A stretch of 64,000 bases of DNA from Silene conica (GCA_029255685.2 CM055312.2:52176202-52240201); one strand, 5' to 3'; numbered from the stretch's first letter, positions 1-12,413 are shown. Numbers and translations: made by a program. The notes: generated by a model not told the origin, from the sequence alone.

Positions 1-365
1 CTTTCCACGATTCGGAGTCCCTCGTGTTGTCATAAGAGATGAGGTAAAGCATTTCAATGAACGTCATCTCAACTCCTTGTTATCAAAATATGGCGTTACA
101 CACCGTAGAGGATTGGGATATCATCCCTAGACAAGTGGGCAAGTAGATATTTCTAACAAAGAATTTAAGTCTATCTTAGAAAAGGTAGTCAGCAAGAATA
201 GGAAGGATTGGAGTCTTAAGCTTGATGACACCCTTTGGGCTTACCGTACTGCGTTTAAAACTCCGATTAGATCATCACCTTACAGATTAGTTTATTGCAA
301 AGCTTGTCATCTTCCAGTCGAACTCGAGTATAAGGCTCTGTGGGCCATCAAAAACTTGAATATGG
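1..365 (+). pseudogene. Integrase core fragment of the outer Athila-type gypsy element
   Basis: Reading from base 2, the frame gives a Ty3/gypsy integrase core: a strand with FGVPR and an RDE..HF stretch (position of the second catalytic Asp), then YHP and TSGQV, then a SNKEF stretch (position of the catalytic Glu), then [11 protein letters not shown]. An in-frame TAG sits where this family normally has Gln (YHP-stop-TSGQ), so a CAG to TAG change is likely. The frame breaks off at the TATGG target duplication of element A and resumes in the same sense at 29126. RT and RNase H would lie upstream, outside the window. The Athila-type call rests on this piece plus the env-position ORF downstream. 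Confidence 0.88.
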
Positions 366-1097
366 TGTTAGGAATTTAGACCCTCATTAGACTCTCTAAT
401 GATATAAAAATTACAAGCTAAATTGATAAGGTGGTCTAAATAATACATGCATGCAAAAAGAGTAACAAGAAAATTTGCTTACATTGGTAAGATGGCATTT
501 TGGGCACTAAAAAGGTCTCCTACCTTGGTAGTTCTTGAGGTATAATAGTGTAATGGATGGTCCTTCAATATTCTAATTACCAAAATAGGTAATCTCCTCT
601 TGATTGCACCCAAAACTAGCCCAAAATCTCTTAATATTATTAACTAGATAAAGTTAATAGAATACTTGTATATATCTAATATAATTACTTTAATAATATT
701 AATTTATGTATAATACTGATGTGTGAATTTTTGATGATGAAATTTGATCATCTTTTGATCATAAATGAGATGAAAAGATGATGAAAAACAAGTGGAAAAT
801 GGTGTATTTTTCCACTCACAATTTTGGCATTTTAAAAAGTTTTTTCTTCTTAAAAACAAATCTCACTTAACAAATGTATAGGTGTGGTATATATAGGAAT
901 ATGAAATGTAAACAATTCACCTTACTACAAACACTTTGTAGTGGAAAACATGCCAACCCTCACGGGGGCAATATAAGGTGGATCGGTCCATTTCGATTTC
1001 CGGCATTTGTCCTACAAATGCTTTTAAGAATTATATTTAATTATCTTATATAATTAAATATTAATTTAATTATTTAACACTTAAATAACAAATTAAG
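366..1097 (-). repeat. Element A 3' LTR (left), first segment
   Basis: This segment aligns base for base, with scattered changes, to 27219 onward in the right LTR: both run GGAATTTAGACCC, then a dinucleotide-poor AT stretch, then the same CATGCCAA.CCTCA.GGGGGC block. On the minus strand the TATATA near 883-895 is the likely core promoter. It stops at the TTAAG duplication (1093-1097) of element B and continues at 19329. Confidence 0.85.
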
Positions 1098-2682
1098 TGA
1101 CACCAGTCGTTGAGGGTGCCAAAGATAAGATTTATAGTCCTCAGCTTTAACTAGATAGTGAAAGTCAAGGGTCGAACCACAAGGAGGTGGGGAATGTTTA
1201 TTGTTTTATGTTGATGTGTTAAGGTAACAAAATTGGGGGTTTGATTGATGCTAAGTCTAATAAAATAAAGGCAAGATGAAACAAAAATAAAGATATGAAT
1301 AAAACTTATGATTAAAAGAATGCTAGGATGATCGGTTCATAAAAGCTACGATGGTTTATAGTCTAGGTCAACATGTATTGCAGTCGCGTAAGGGGTGTAA
1401 CAAATCCTCTTGGCCTATGTTACCTAATAACTCCTTTCGGCCTATGCTATTAGTTCCTAGGTCTCACAATATTGGGTGTCAACAATAAAGGTGATTCCTA
1501 AAGTCTAGGTCACATACCTTTCAGTCTTAGTAACCTAGCCGTCTTAAAACGTTAACCAATGCCCTTCCCGTATCTTTCAATCTTGGGTAAGTCATTACTA
1601 ACATCCTACAAGTCTCCTTTCAGTCTCGCCATAGGGTATTATAATTAACGAAGCAAAACAGATTCTCAACATACGCGACATTGGTCGACCGACCGACTAC
1701 TTTAGTCGATCGACCGCAACAACCCTAGTCGACCGACCAGTTAAGTCGGTTGGCCGACCAGAGTCTGTTACAGGTCGTCCAGGTTCATACCGTCTACGCA
1801 AATACTTACCTACATCCTAACATATGGGTTTAGCTACTCATAACTACAACAAGAATGATAATAACAATTGAAAAAACGGAATTCATAGCAAACGATATGA
1901 TAAACATGCGATTAACAATAAAGTTTTGGGATTCCACACTAACCGGATACTAGCAATTCTATAAGAAATAACAATAAGAAACTGAAAGTAAAAGAGAATT
2001 ACCGCGAAAAGAGAATTAGGGCAGAAGAAAGAACTTATTGAATTGCGTGGAACGAGTGTTTGAAAGAACGAATTAAGAACAATGCTAAAAACTAAGGAAT
2101 ACAGTAACTTTTTGTGGAAAGATTATTGTAAGACTGGAAACTAAGTAAAACTCCTATGAAATCTCATAATCAGTCCTAATGACGGATTAGGCTTAAATCT
2201 GAATTCTCTTGCTTGACTTAATCCCATCACGGGCTTTTGGGATTTTTCTGAAATCTGCGCTGTGATCGACCGACCAGGTGATGCGGTCGGTCAACCGGTT
2301 CTCGGGACCCGACATGTCTTCTGTCTTCGAAATCTGAATTCTGAACTTAAGGTATCAGATACTCTGGTCGACCGACCAGTGTTCTCGGTCGGTCGACCGG
2401 TTTTCCTGAGTGTCAGCTCTTGAATTCTCCTTAAGTCGGTCTTATGGTCCTTGGTTTGCGCATTGGGTGTTGTTTCCTCCTTGTTCCTTGGTTCCTTTGG
2501 TTATGCAAAATTCCCGAGGGTAGCATTTGGCCTGAAATCGCCTCTTTTCCGCATAGTTCTGCAAAAGAGCATAAAAATACGAAAGTAGACAATTGTTGGG
2601 AAATAAAGGCTAAAACATCGTAAATGAGCTATAAAATGCGTGTGAAAATAGATGTAAAACATCATAAAATAGACACGCATCA
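1098..2682 (-). repeat. Element B 3' LTR (left copy) with GTCGAC hairpins
   Basis: It starts TGACACCAGTCG and ends AGACACGCATCA. On the minus strand the far end carries the CTCC.TGTGGTTCGACCC motif known near the 3' end of Athila-type LTRs. It contains several GGTCGACCGACC copies: a cluster at about 1683-1765, a hairpin at about 2269-2300, and one at about 2367-2398 in which a 12-bp arm faces its exact reverse complement across 8-9 bases. No ORF of note lies inside it. Confidence 0.9.
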
Positions 2683-2695
2683 AATTCCCCAAACC
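2683..2695 (-). promoter_or_regulatory. Element B polypurine tract
   Basis: Read on the minus strand this is GGTTTGGGGAATT, directly against the LTR start TGATGCG. Its position and composition fit the plus-strand primer used in reverse transcription, and it fixes the element's orientation. Confidence 0.8.
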
Positions 2696-4611
2696 AAACC
2701 TTGCTTGCCCTCAAGCAAGAATTAGACTCGATCTTAAACTAATGGAACGATTTCAATCTCAGAGCGAAATTTACATGTTAGCCTAAACCAATTTAATGCA
2801 ATGTCAACAAAGCAAAAGTAAAAGAATCACGCAAACGAGTTATGGGGTTGTCAAACTTTGCAAATCTATCGACTATGGAGACTTTATACCATGGACTCTC
2901 GCGGGTCGCTCAAATCACACATTAAGCAAAGGGTGAGTGTATGTAAAAGATAGAAAGAAGTATATTGTAAAGACACTCACCTAACTTCGACCCATGAAGA
3001 CATGCCTACAATCTAATATGAAAAAGAATTCTACAACCGTGCATAAACATACTCATTATGTGACCTTGACACATGCATTGAGGTAATGAAGGATATGTGA
3101 GGTGAAGGGCAAAAGAGGTTAAGACGTTTTTGGAAAAGTGGGGTTAGTAGCCAAGCTAGCAAAACCGGTTTCCAACAACATATTTCACGACTTTCAGCAT
3201 TATTAAAGTGCTATTTTGTAGCACCAATCTCATATAATTTTAAGGTAAGGACTCTCAAATATTTTGAATGAAGTACGGGAGTGATAAGATGTAAAAGAAA
3301 GGGATTTTCTGAACGATTTTTGATTTCCTACTTCTGTCAGTTGGTCAACTGAGCAAGTGGTGCGGTCGGTCGACTGACTCGCAGTGATTTTTCGACTTTT
3401 TCAGTTTTTTCTTTCTTTTTCTGATTTTTTCTGTTCTTTTCTTTTTCCTTTTTCTTCTTTCTTTTCTTTCTCTTTCTTTTCTCATGAGGACATACAAAAC
3501 CAAAGTGTCTCAAAAAATTTCCATCGACCACAAATACTAGCTTGGTAGGGTAGGCTAAGTATAAGATATAGTTTTAGGGGATAACAAGTGCACGTAACAA
3601 GACTCACAAAACAAGATAGCATATAGGTATATAGCAATTCACGTTCATGTTTATGCATATTGATGTAACATGTTTCAAAGGGAGTACTACTCACATCCTA
3701 GATAACTGGTTATGAATGAAACCAGGAATAAAGCTCTAAAACATAGAATGTATAGTAGCTTGTCAAAGTACAAGTCAAGTCTCAAGAAAAGCAGGTTGTT
3801 TGACAAAAACTCGTAGATATGCATATGACTCTTATACTAAAACATGTTGACGAAGCAAGGTATAGGCATAGACATGTTGAAATGCAAAATCATCATTGAA
3901 ATACTCTCATTCCGACTCGACCTATATGTTAAAGTAAACGTGCATTTTTTGAAATTTTTTGAATTTTTCATATTTTTTTTTGGATTTTTCTTGTATATGC
4001 AAGGAAAATAAAGAAAGAACAATGCAAGACAGAAATGTAATAAACGTGTGACAAAAATGCAATGGAACAAATGCATGTGACACAAAACCATTCCCCAAAC
4101 CAAACCGCACAATGTCTCCATTGTGCATTAACATAAGTAAAGGTTTATAAAGGAAAATGCGAAAAAGAAAAACAAGGAAACATGGAAAGAACTCACCGGA
4201 TATTTAGCGCAATGGAAACCTCGCAAACCATTGTAGGCTTAGGAGGTTTCGGTGGCCAGCAGTGCCACTCCAAGGACCTGAAAAAGAGACGAAGAAAACC
4301 CTTTTTCGGGGATTAATGATGTTTTGGGTGATAAATAATGGGTTAAAGGTTTGAATATAAGAAGAGAAGTGAAAGCATAAAAGACTGAATAAGGAAAAGA
4401 ACTCCCCTATCGCGCTTGCACGCTTCCCAAGGTAGACACGAACAGGCTGTAACAGTTGCAGTGGTCGACCGACCAGATGACAGGTTACAGTGCATTCTGG
4501 GTTGCAGGGACCGGGTCGACCGACCAATGATGTAGGTCTGTCGACCGCTCTTCCTGTACAATGGTCTGTTTTCTTCTCGAATTTAACTCGTTTCAACCGA
4601 GTTAACCTCCC
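2696..4611 (-). other. Element B 3' non-coding region
   Basis: This is about 1.9 kb between the protease ORF and the LTR with no support for a gene. It holds a homopyrimidine-rich run on the + strand (about 3397-3483, purine-rich on the element strand) that creates a spurious Lys/Glu-rich ORF, a second pyrimidine run near 3940-3995, and palindrome copies at about 3343-3376, 4462-4475 and 4512-4550. In an autonomous Athila element the RT, RNase H and integrase would lie on this side of protease. None of their motifs (such as a FVDD-type RT box or integrase HHCC) appears. Confidence 0.7.
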
Positions 4612-5763
4612 TCAAACCTGTAAAACATTATAAACGCGCCCAAAACATGCGCAAAAATCCAGAAAACCAAGTCTAAAAGTCTCAACCAAGCAAAAAAAGC
4701 AAAAATTGTCTAAAACTAACGCAAAAAACAAAACTAAGAGTCTTAAACGAAAACAGAAAATTGTCTTTAAAACTTCAAACTTAAAGAACACATCCGCGAA
4801 AGTGCGGAAAATCTCGGACCACGGCCTTTGGCTATAGGCCGTGGTTTCCACCGTGTTTGCCTTGATCATGAAACACGTCTCTACCTCGTCACAAAACATA
4901 TGTGACGGGTTGTCTTCTTTGGCCTCCTCTTTATTCTCCTTGTCCTCCTTATCGACCTCGTCCGGGTCATCATCCTCTTGGTAGCTCAAACATCCAAGTC
5001 CTTCTCTTTGCACGATAGCCTCTTTGACCTTAGGTACTCCTTCTTGCTTCCCCAAAGCGCTTCCTGCACAAGGTAAAACAAGAGCATCCTCCATATTGCT
5101 CCCAATCTGGGGCGGAGGTGTAAAAACAGGAATTGGTATAGGCTCTAAAATGGGGGACGTGGTAATGACCTCATACTTCTTTACGGAAGTGATAGCATTG
5201 CAAGTAATGGGGGTCATGGCCTCCTTTTTTCGATAGGACAACCCAAAGATAATAGAATGTTTTCCCACCTTGAAGGTCAAGGTCCCACTCCCCACGTCAA
5301 TAATAGCACCCGCGGTGTGCAAGAAAGGTCTCCCTAAAATGATGGGTATATGGGCATCCTCGGGGATGTCCAATACCACAAAGTCAACAGGAAATAAAAA
5401 CCTATCAATGCGCACTGGGATGTTTTTAAACACCCCTACAGGTTTCATTGAAGTTCGATCAGCCATTTGTACAGTCATACTAGTCATAGCAAAAGTAGTC
5501 ATCCCTAACTTCTTAGCCACACTTAAGGGCATAACACTAATGCTAGCCCCCAAGTCACATAGGGCCTTCTTAACTGGGAAGGTGCCTATGTTACAAGGTA
5601 CGGAAAAACTACCCGGGTCTTCTAACTTATGTGGTGAAATTACATGAGAAAGAAAACTGGAAGACTCTTTAGTAAGAGCTACTGACTCGACTTTATATAG
5701 AGACCGTTTCCTAGTTAAGAGTTGTCTCATAAATTTTAAATATGAAGGTACTTGTTGGACCAA
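4612..5763 (-). pseudogene. Retropepsin (aspartic protease) domain of element B
   Basis: The domain cleaves the Gag polyprotein. The active-site loop is DLGAS (in ALCDLGASISVMPLS), as in Athila-type proteases, and the second conserved strand is IILGRPFLHTAGAIIDV about 70 residues later. A Glu/Asp-rich stretch near residues 260-290 follows, and then sequence that does not look like pol. The frame is the same as the linker and gag upstream, separated only by stop codons, so this was once one polyprotein. The C-terminal 80 residues or so are probably read-through into non-coding DNA after a deletion of pol. Confidence 0.8.
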
Positions 5764-5778
5764 CTCTAAGAAAGAGAC

Positions 5779-6126
5779 TTAAACATTAAGAGAACGAATC
5801 ACATCCTTAAATTTGTCGAAGGATACCTGTTCCTTCGTGGGTAGTAGTCTTTCTGGATAAGGAGGAGTGGTGCCTTTAGCATGTATGACTCTCTTCAAGA
5901 AGTTCGGGGTTCTATCACCCCGGAAAAGGAATTCCCTTAGGTTTTCAGGCATCTCGGGCCTGAACGAATCTGCCTGTTCAGCATCTGTGGTCGGTCGACC
6001 ACCCTCCTCGGTCGGTCGACCTACCTCTGGTATCTCAGAATTTCCAGACGCTACTGGAACATCGTCTATGGTCGACCGACTGGCTTCAGTGGTCGGTCGA
6101 CCTTCTGCACTGCTACCCGCATTCAA
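5779..6126 (-). pseudogene. Gag-protease linker of element B, containing GRPT repeats
   Basis: This in-frame continuation of gag has a low-complexity linker. Four GRPT or VGRP units are encoded by the GGTCGACCGACC palindrome family, seen at about 5990-6030 and 6068-6105. The C-terminal part (PENLREFLFRGDRTPNFLKRVIHAKG) leads into protease. Stops flank it at 5776-5778 and upstream of 6126. The palindromes therefore sit inside coding sequence without shifting the frame. Confidence 0.6.
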
Positions 6127-6321
6127 CTTTTTTGTTTTCCCTTCCCCACGGCCTTATCACCTCCCACCTTTGCCCCACTTCGCATTCAACTTTTTTGTCT
6201 TTTTTTTCTGGTCCGTCTTGGTCGAAAGTTGACCCGGAGCCCGTGTATTATTATTGCTCGCGATTTGAGCAATCTGAGACTCAAGCATTTTCATTTCAAC
6301 CTCCCTTGCCTGCGACTCCTT

Positions 6322-7677
6322 CTAGACCAACCCAATGAGGTTTTGAATCAAGGCATCAGTATTTTGTGGTGGTTTCGAAGGTTGTTGTGGGACAAAGGGT
6401 GGTTTTTGGAAGCTTTGCTTATGTGGAGGGATGTAGGCTTGATTTTGTTGTTGTTGTGGAGGTTGTGGGTTTAGGACGTTTTGACTCGTCCATCTCATGT
6501 TAGGGTGGATGTTATTGTTGTTGGGATCATAGAAGTTATTCCCACGGTAATGTTGGAAGCCCGCGCACGTTTCATTTGAAGATGTATAGAATTTTGAGAC
6601 ATGGCCTTCCCCTCCGCATCTTTCGCAAGTGAATGGCCCATCTGAAACAGCATTCACTTGATAAATACCACCCTTGCTTCCCCCTCGTACCTCAAATTTA
6701 TCCAACCTAGCCATGAGAGCCTCAATAGCCGCGACAGAAGACTCGGCCTTCATTTGATTTCCACGGGAAGTCCCGTGTTCAGCTCTGTGCACTGCAACAT
6801 CCTCAATAATCTTGAGACCTTTGGTCTCCCCAGAATTCTCCTGAAATATCCCATTCGATGCAGCGTCAAGATAGGCTCGGTTGTCATCATACAACCCATT
6901 GTAGAACTGGTTGCAAAGAAACCACTGTTCGAACCCATGATAAGGGATGGATCGAACGAGTCTCTTGAACCGAGTCCAAGCTGTACTAAAGTCTTCACTA
7001 GCACCTTGCATAAAACTTGTAATGTGGGCTCTCAAGGCGTTAGTCTTTGACGCGGAGTAGTATTTCCGGTAAAAGGCCAACGCTAGTGTGTTCCAGTGAG
7101 TAACTCCAGCAGTAGTGCGGTCAAGATCTCTGTACCACTCCCTTGCCGAGTCTCGAAGGGAAAAGATAAACATAGTCTGCTTTATTTGGTCTTGAGTCAC
7201 CGCATCTGGCGGTGGGATAAAACATATATAGTCGGTAAAAATTTCTATATGTTTTGCCGCATCCTCATTAGCTGCCCCCCCAAATTGGTTTTTCTCCACC
7301 ATGGAGATATATGATGGTTTAGCTTCGAAGGGTTTCCTCGTGCCAGCAGGTATCGTGAACCCCTTATAAAGGTCCTTCACCTGTGGCATGGAGTGACTCG
7401 CGATACTGGCTTCCTCAGTCATCTTTTCTTCTTCGTTTTGGTTCGGAAAGTTGGTATTTATAAGTGATGTGGGTGTGGGTGGATTATATGGTGAATGTGG
7501 TTGATTTGGTGTGTAAGGGTGATTTGGTGATGGTGGTTGGTCAAAAATATCTTCTTGGAATATCGAAGATGGAGAACCTCCTTCGTTATTCTGTTGAAAA
7601 AGCTTTTTCTTTGCTCTTAGCGTCCTCTCAAGTTCTAGGTCAAGTGGTAGGAGTTCTCCTTGAACTGACCTGCGCAT
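6322..7677 (-). pseudogene. Gag of element B (retrotransposon gag domain and damaged zinc knuckle)
   Basis: Gag forms the particle shell and binds the element RNA. I take the Met of MRRSVQGELLPLD as the start: it matches the usual Athila gag opening, and the 15 codons upstream back to 7722 look like leader. The retrotrans_gag core is the stretch with SLRDSAREWYRDL, FYRKYYSA and FKRLVRSIPYHGFEQW. The knuckle reads CERCGGEGHVSKFY, with Tyr replacing the last Cys (a G-to-A type change). A TAG ends the frame after NLIGLV, but the same frame continues with a coiled LESQIAQIA stretch typical of this gag type. The ORF is close to intact apart from these changes. Confidence 0.82.
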
Positions 7678-7774
7678 AAGATGTAAACTACAAGAAAAGA
7701 GTGAGAAAGGTTTAAGGAACAAAGTTCCTTAAACACCAAAACAAAAACAAAAAACAATAAACATTGGCGTCACC

Positions 7775-7792
7775 TCCCCGACAACGACGCCA
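7775..7792 (-). promoter_or_regulatory. Element B primer binding site (tRNA-Asp type)
   Basis: On the minus strand the site reads TGGCGTCGTTGTCGGGGA, five bases inside the LTR. The plant tRNA-Asp 3' end predicts TGGCGCCGTTGCCGGGGA, so there are two C-to-T type differences. It places B in the Athila/Tat part of Ty3/gypsy. Confidence 0.85.
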
Positions 7793-7797
7793 AAATT

Positions 7798-8116
7798 TGA
7801 CACCCGTCCTTGAGGGTGCCAAAGATAAGATTTATAGTCCTCAGCTTTAACTAGATAGTGAAAGTCAAGGGTCGAACCACAAGGAGGTGGGGAATGTTTA
7901 TTGTTTTATGTTGATGTCTTAAGGTAACAAAATAGGGGGTTTGATTGATGCTAAGTCTAATAAAATAAAGGCAAGATGAAACAAAAATAAAGATATGAAT
8001 AAAACTTATGATTAAAAGAATGCTAGGATGATCGGTTCATAAAAGCTACGACGGTATATAGTCTAGGTCAACATGTATTGCAGTCGCCTAAGGGGTGTAA
8101 CAAATCCACTCGGTCT
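7798..8116 (-). repeat. Element B 5' LTR, first segment
   Basis: This copy of 1098-1415 has roughly ten differences by eye. It stops at the GGTCT duplication (8112-8116) where element C inserted and continues at 18063. Confidence 0.9.
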
Positions 8117-9384
8117 TGTTACGAACTAAGTTCCTTATATTACACTCATATCTAATGTGAGTTTTGTTTCTTTAAGTTTAGTCATAAAACTTAAATAGAT
8201 CTTATGCATGCATGATGATATCATAAGATGTGATAGTCCTTACATTGGTTTTAGAAGGTTTATACTCAATAATCACCTATTATTTGAGTCTTCAAAACCC
8301 GAAATCCTCTTGTAACAATCTAACAAAAATCGTCTCCTAAAGATGCGTATCAAGGACCCGATCTCAAACTAATACTATTTTTGTTACTAGAAAAATAGAA
8401 TTAGTATACTAGAAATAATAATAATATTACACTTAATATTATTCGAATAAAATGATTTTCAATACTAGAATTATTAATCTCTAGTAAGCATATTGAGAAT
8501 TGGATGTTGTAAGAATAAGGACTAAGTATTGAACAACTTCAAGTATGCATGAAGAGTGTTGTGTATATATATAGGAAGCAAGATGACCTTGCTTGTTGGA
8601 GCAAGATGGCCGGCCATCTCAAGCAACCCAAAGCCAATGCATGGCCTTCTATTACTTACACAAAGCACATAATATGCCTTACATATCTTACACATCCTTA
8701 CACACCTAAACATAGGTTTAGTGTGTAATACACATAATCACATTGTGTGTCCAATGTCACGGCTGAAATGAGGCTTACAATAGACCCATTTTATTTTTGT
8801 CAATTGTGTTAATTTGTAACATGTCACATATGTCCTATAACACATGACCTAATTTGTTAATTATGCAATTTTACCCTTTTAAAATTCATAATTCACAATT
8901 TTATAACATTTAAATAATACTATTAGTAATTCGAAATTACTATCTTATAAAAATGTAATATCATAATTTTAATTACAACTCTTTGTAATTTTATGATCAA
9001 CCGTGTTTATTCTCAATTTAATCGTTTCCTAAACGAATAAATAAAATCATGTAATAAAACTATTTTATTACCTTTTATTATCATAATCCTATTATAATAA
9101 TGTTCGTTACGAAAAATCATTTCAAATTTCTAGTTATTAATTAATTCGTATCGAATACAATGTTAATTAATTATTCCATTGAGACGGAATTCCCTAAAGA
9201 TATGACCTTAAGGGATCAACTGATCACCACCATCATATGACGATAATGTCAAACTCTAGACAGCCAATCATTATCGATAAATGTTGATCAGTCGACTTTA
9301 AAAGAGTAACACTCCCAGTTGTGTTTCATTCAAATGAGTTTTAATTACGTCAACACACTATTGTCGAGGACACTTCCTCCAACA
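8117..9384 (-). repeat. Element C 3' LTR (left copy)
   Basis: This pairs with 16790-18057 without length change. On the minus strand it starts TGTTGGAGGAAGTG. About 110 bases in from that end it holds the GATCAACTGATCACC block shared by every copia LTR in the window. TATATATATA at about 8563-8572 is the core-promoter candidate. Confidence 0.93.
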
Positions 9385-10174
9385 ATCTCCCACTTGTCCG
9401 AGACAAGTGTGTGTCACCAATTCTCTTGCCCTATTACTATCTCCCACTCAATGCATGGCGTCCTTTCAGGTCGTGCCGGCAATTGATTAAAATCTAGAGT
9501 GGTTTATCTCGATCTGGAGTTTATAACTACTGACCGGAATTATCTACCATAGATACCTTCCGAGCGTGGCCACGCATTTCTAGCTATTATTCTCCTCGAG
9601 TGGCCTAGATATATTTCTCAACCCTGACAAGGGGTGGACAATTCCCAATCGACTTATTCCTTCCGGCTGGCCACAGCTCATCATAACCCAAAATATGTCC
9701 TTATAAACACCAGTTACGAAGGTGTTAGGACATAAATCAAAGTTAATCTGAAAACTGTGCCACCTCAGAGAACAGTCATTAGTCCAAGAACTGAGTCATG
9801 TGAAACACGATAGATGCTCCCGCCACGACCAGGCAGTCTTTTAATAAGAGTATGCCAGAGCTCTATCAGCGGTCATTAGCCCGGCAAATGTATCTTAACA
9901 TGTCTATGCGTAGGTGATCGATTAGTCATCCCGTATGACTCTATGGCAATTGAACTCGCCATCAATCGCATCACACATCCGGTTGCATTGAGATGTCACC
10001 TCACTTAAGCAACTAGGGGCGAGGTCATGATAATTCAATTCACTTTAATGGGGTTCAATATGGTCTTACCATCCCATTTGAATTTTATGACCTTGGTTTT
10101 GAGTACTTAAACTCTATTACGATAAATGAATTGTGAACAACTCGAAAAATAACACTTTATTTCATCCTCATAAT
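9385..10174 (-). other. Element C 3' untranslated region with polypurine tract
   Basis: It begins against the LTR with a purine tract (minus strand AAGTGGGAGAT, 9385-9395). The remaining 0.8 kb has no ORF and is almost identical to 45414-46115 in element G. Such conservation across two elements with different coding content suggests a shared cis function or a shared recent parent. Confidence 0.75.
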
Positions 10175-10831
10175 CTAGTACATATCTGGCATGCGTTTAA
10201 GACCCATGGATGCTACATGTCGGTCATGCTTAGCCTGCGATAAAGGCTTGGTTAAAGGATCAGCAATATTATCCTCTGTCCCAACCTTACAAACCGCAAC
10301 TTCCTTCCTTTCAATAAAGTCTCTAATTACATGAAATTTTCTGAGTACATGTTTGGACTTATTGCTAGACTTAGGCTCCTTTGCTTGAAAGATAGCCCCA
10401 CTGTTATCACAAAGAATTGTGATTGGATCTTTGGCTACGGGGACTACCTTTAGTCCTTCCAAGAACTGCCTAATCCACACAGCTTCCTTCGCAGCCTCTG
10501 ATGCTGCAATATACTCAGCCTCTGTAGTAGAATCTGCAACAACTGGCTCCTTGAAGCTTCTCCAGCTTACCGCACCACCATTGATCATATAGATAAAGCC
10601 AGCCTGGGATTTCATATCATCCGCATCTGTTTGAAAACTTGAGTCGGTGTAACCCTTTACACTAAACTCACTTTCTCCTCCAAACACTAAGAATAGATCC
10701 TTAGTTCTTCTCAAGTACTTAAGGATATTCTTAACGGCTATCCAGTGTTTTTCACCTGGATTGGCTTGGTATCTACTCGTCATGCTTAAAGCATATGACA
10801 CATCTGGACAGGTACAAGTCATGGCATACAT
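10175..10831 (-). pseudogene. RNase H domain of element C pol
   Basis: This is the copia RNase H, which removes the RNA strand after reverse transcription. It shows GYTDSSFQTDADDMKSQAG (first catalytic Asp), STTEAEYIAASEAAKEAVW (catalytic Glu) and CDNSGAI (second Asp), with the usual end SKHVLRKFHVIRDFIERKE and IADPLTKPL. The stop just upstream (10832-10834) replaces a codon in what is usually AVGSIMYAM, so one base change explains it. Otherwise the domain looks complete. Confidence 0.9.
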
Positions 10832-10834
10832 GAT

Positions 10835-11911
10835 TTACCCAACAGCTGAAGCATAGGGTATGTCCTTCATTCGTTCAACATGTTCTGTTTGATCAGGAGT
10901 GGGTGATTGAGTTTTGCTCAAAGAAATACCACTCCCCATAGGAACTAGTCCTCTCTTAGAATTTTCCATGTTGAAACGACGAAGTATTTTATCCACATAA
11001 GATTCTTGGCTTAGTGCCAATATTCTCTTGGATCTTTCTCTAAAGATCCTTATACCCAGTATGCGTTGTGCATTTCCCAAATCCTTCATTTGGAAATGCT
11101 TTCCTAACCATTCCTTGACTGAAGTCAACATGGTAACATTGTTACCAATAAGGAGTATGTCGTCTACATACAAGATTAAGAACACAACTTTGCTCCCACT
11201 GAATTTCATGTATAAACAAGGTTCTTCGACACTTCGAGTGAACCCATTTTCTTTTATCACATGATTGAATCGATGATTCCAGCTTCTTGATGCTTGCTTA
11301 AGCCCATAAATGGACCTATTTAGCTTGCATACTTTGTTAGGATTTTTAGGATCCTTAAAACCTTTAGGTTGTACCATGTACACCTCCTCCTCTAAATGCC
11401 CATTTAGGAAGGCGGTTTTAACATCCATTTGCCATATTTCATAATCGTGAAATGCGGCAATTGCTAACATAATCCGAATTGATCTCAACATAGCAACAAG
11501 AGCAAAAGTTTCATCATAGTGTAGACCATGAATTTGAGTGAAACCTTTTGCTACAAGCCTAGCTTTGTAAACATCATCATGTCCCTCTATGCCATTCTTG
11601 ATTTTGAGGATCCATTTGCACTGAAGCGGTTTAACGTTCTCAGGCAAATCAACCAATTTCCAAACTTGATTATCTTCCATAGATTTAATTTCGGATTTCA
11701 TGGCTTCAAGCCAAAAAGCTGAGTTTGGACTAGATATAGCTCCTTTGTAGGTTGATGGTTCATCATTTTCCATTAGAAAAACGTCTAAAGCGTCTCCTAC
11801 CTCAATGACACCAATATATCTCTGAGGTTGGTGACTCACCCTCCCAGACCTCCTAGGTACTGGAGCATGAACTATGGCATTTGATGACGAAGGAATGTTT
11901 TCTTGCGTCAT
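10835..11911 (-). pseudogene. Reverse transcriptase domain (RVT_2) of element C pol
   Basis: This copia RT copies element RNA into DNA. The N-terminal linker (RRSGRVSHQPQRY) leads to the domain start at NQVWKLVDLPE, then KTAFLNGHLEEEVYM, QPKGF, KLNRSIYGLKQASRSW and the catalytic box LYVDDILLIGN. All expected blocks are present in order with no frame shift. It is preceded by two in-frame stops (region 11912-11953) that separate it from integrase, so a full polyprotein cannot be made from this copy as it stands. Confidence 0.92.
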
Positions 11912-11953
11912 CTATACTTCTGTTTGTGGCTCTTGATCTTGTATTTCTTCAAG

Positions 11954-12413
11954 TTAAAATTTTCTCCCACTCTGTCTTTTAGAAATGAAGTCATTTTCTA
12001 AGAAGACAGCTTCTCGAGACACAAACACTTTGTTCTCTTGAGAATTATAGAAGTAGTATGCACGAGTATTGAGTGGATATCCTACGAATGTGCATTTGTC
12101 AGATTTGGGTGCAAGTTTATCGGAAGACTTGTTCTTAACATAAGCCTTGCAACCCCATATCTTAATGAATGACAAATTCGGGACCTTCCCTTTCCATATC
12201 TCATATGGAGTTTTATTTGCAGCTTTAGTCGGACTCCTGTTTAAGGAGTGTATTGCGGTTTGGAGTGCAAATCCCCAAAATGAATCAGGGAGATCTGTAA
12301 GACTCATCATTGATCGAACCATATCTAATAAGGTTCGATTTCTCCTTTCAGAAACACCATTGAGTTGTGGTGTTCCTGGTGGAGTAAGTTGTGATACTAT
12401 GCCACAATCTTTT
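11954..12413 (-). pseudogene. Integrase C-terminal half of element C, after the TRIM
   Basis: It continues the integrase core with QLTPPGTPQLNGVSERRNRTLLD, which holds the catalytic Glu. Then come NRSPTKAANKTPYEIW (the copia integrase end motif) and FVGYP..TRAYYFY. The frame is the same as the part at 12991-14344. The inserted DNA plus target duplication (582 bp) is a multiple of three, so the TRIM itself does not change the frame. Confidence 0.88.

Noticed and set aside
3337..3531. Lys/Glu-rich 64-codon ORF on the minus strand
   Set aside because: Product of a pyrimidine-rich run in the B 3' region, low complexity only.
8522..8713. 63-codon ORF present in both C LTRs (also 17195-17386)
   Set aside because: It is repeated only because the LTR is; it crosses the TATA region and has no homology that I recognise.
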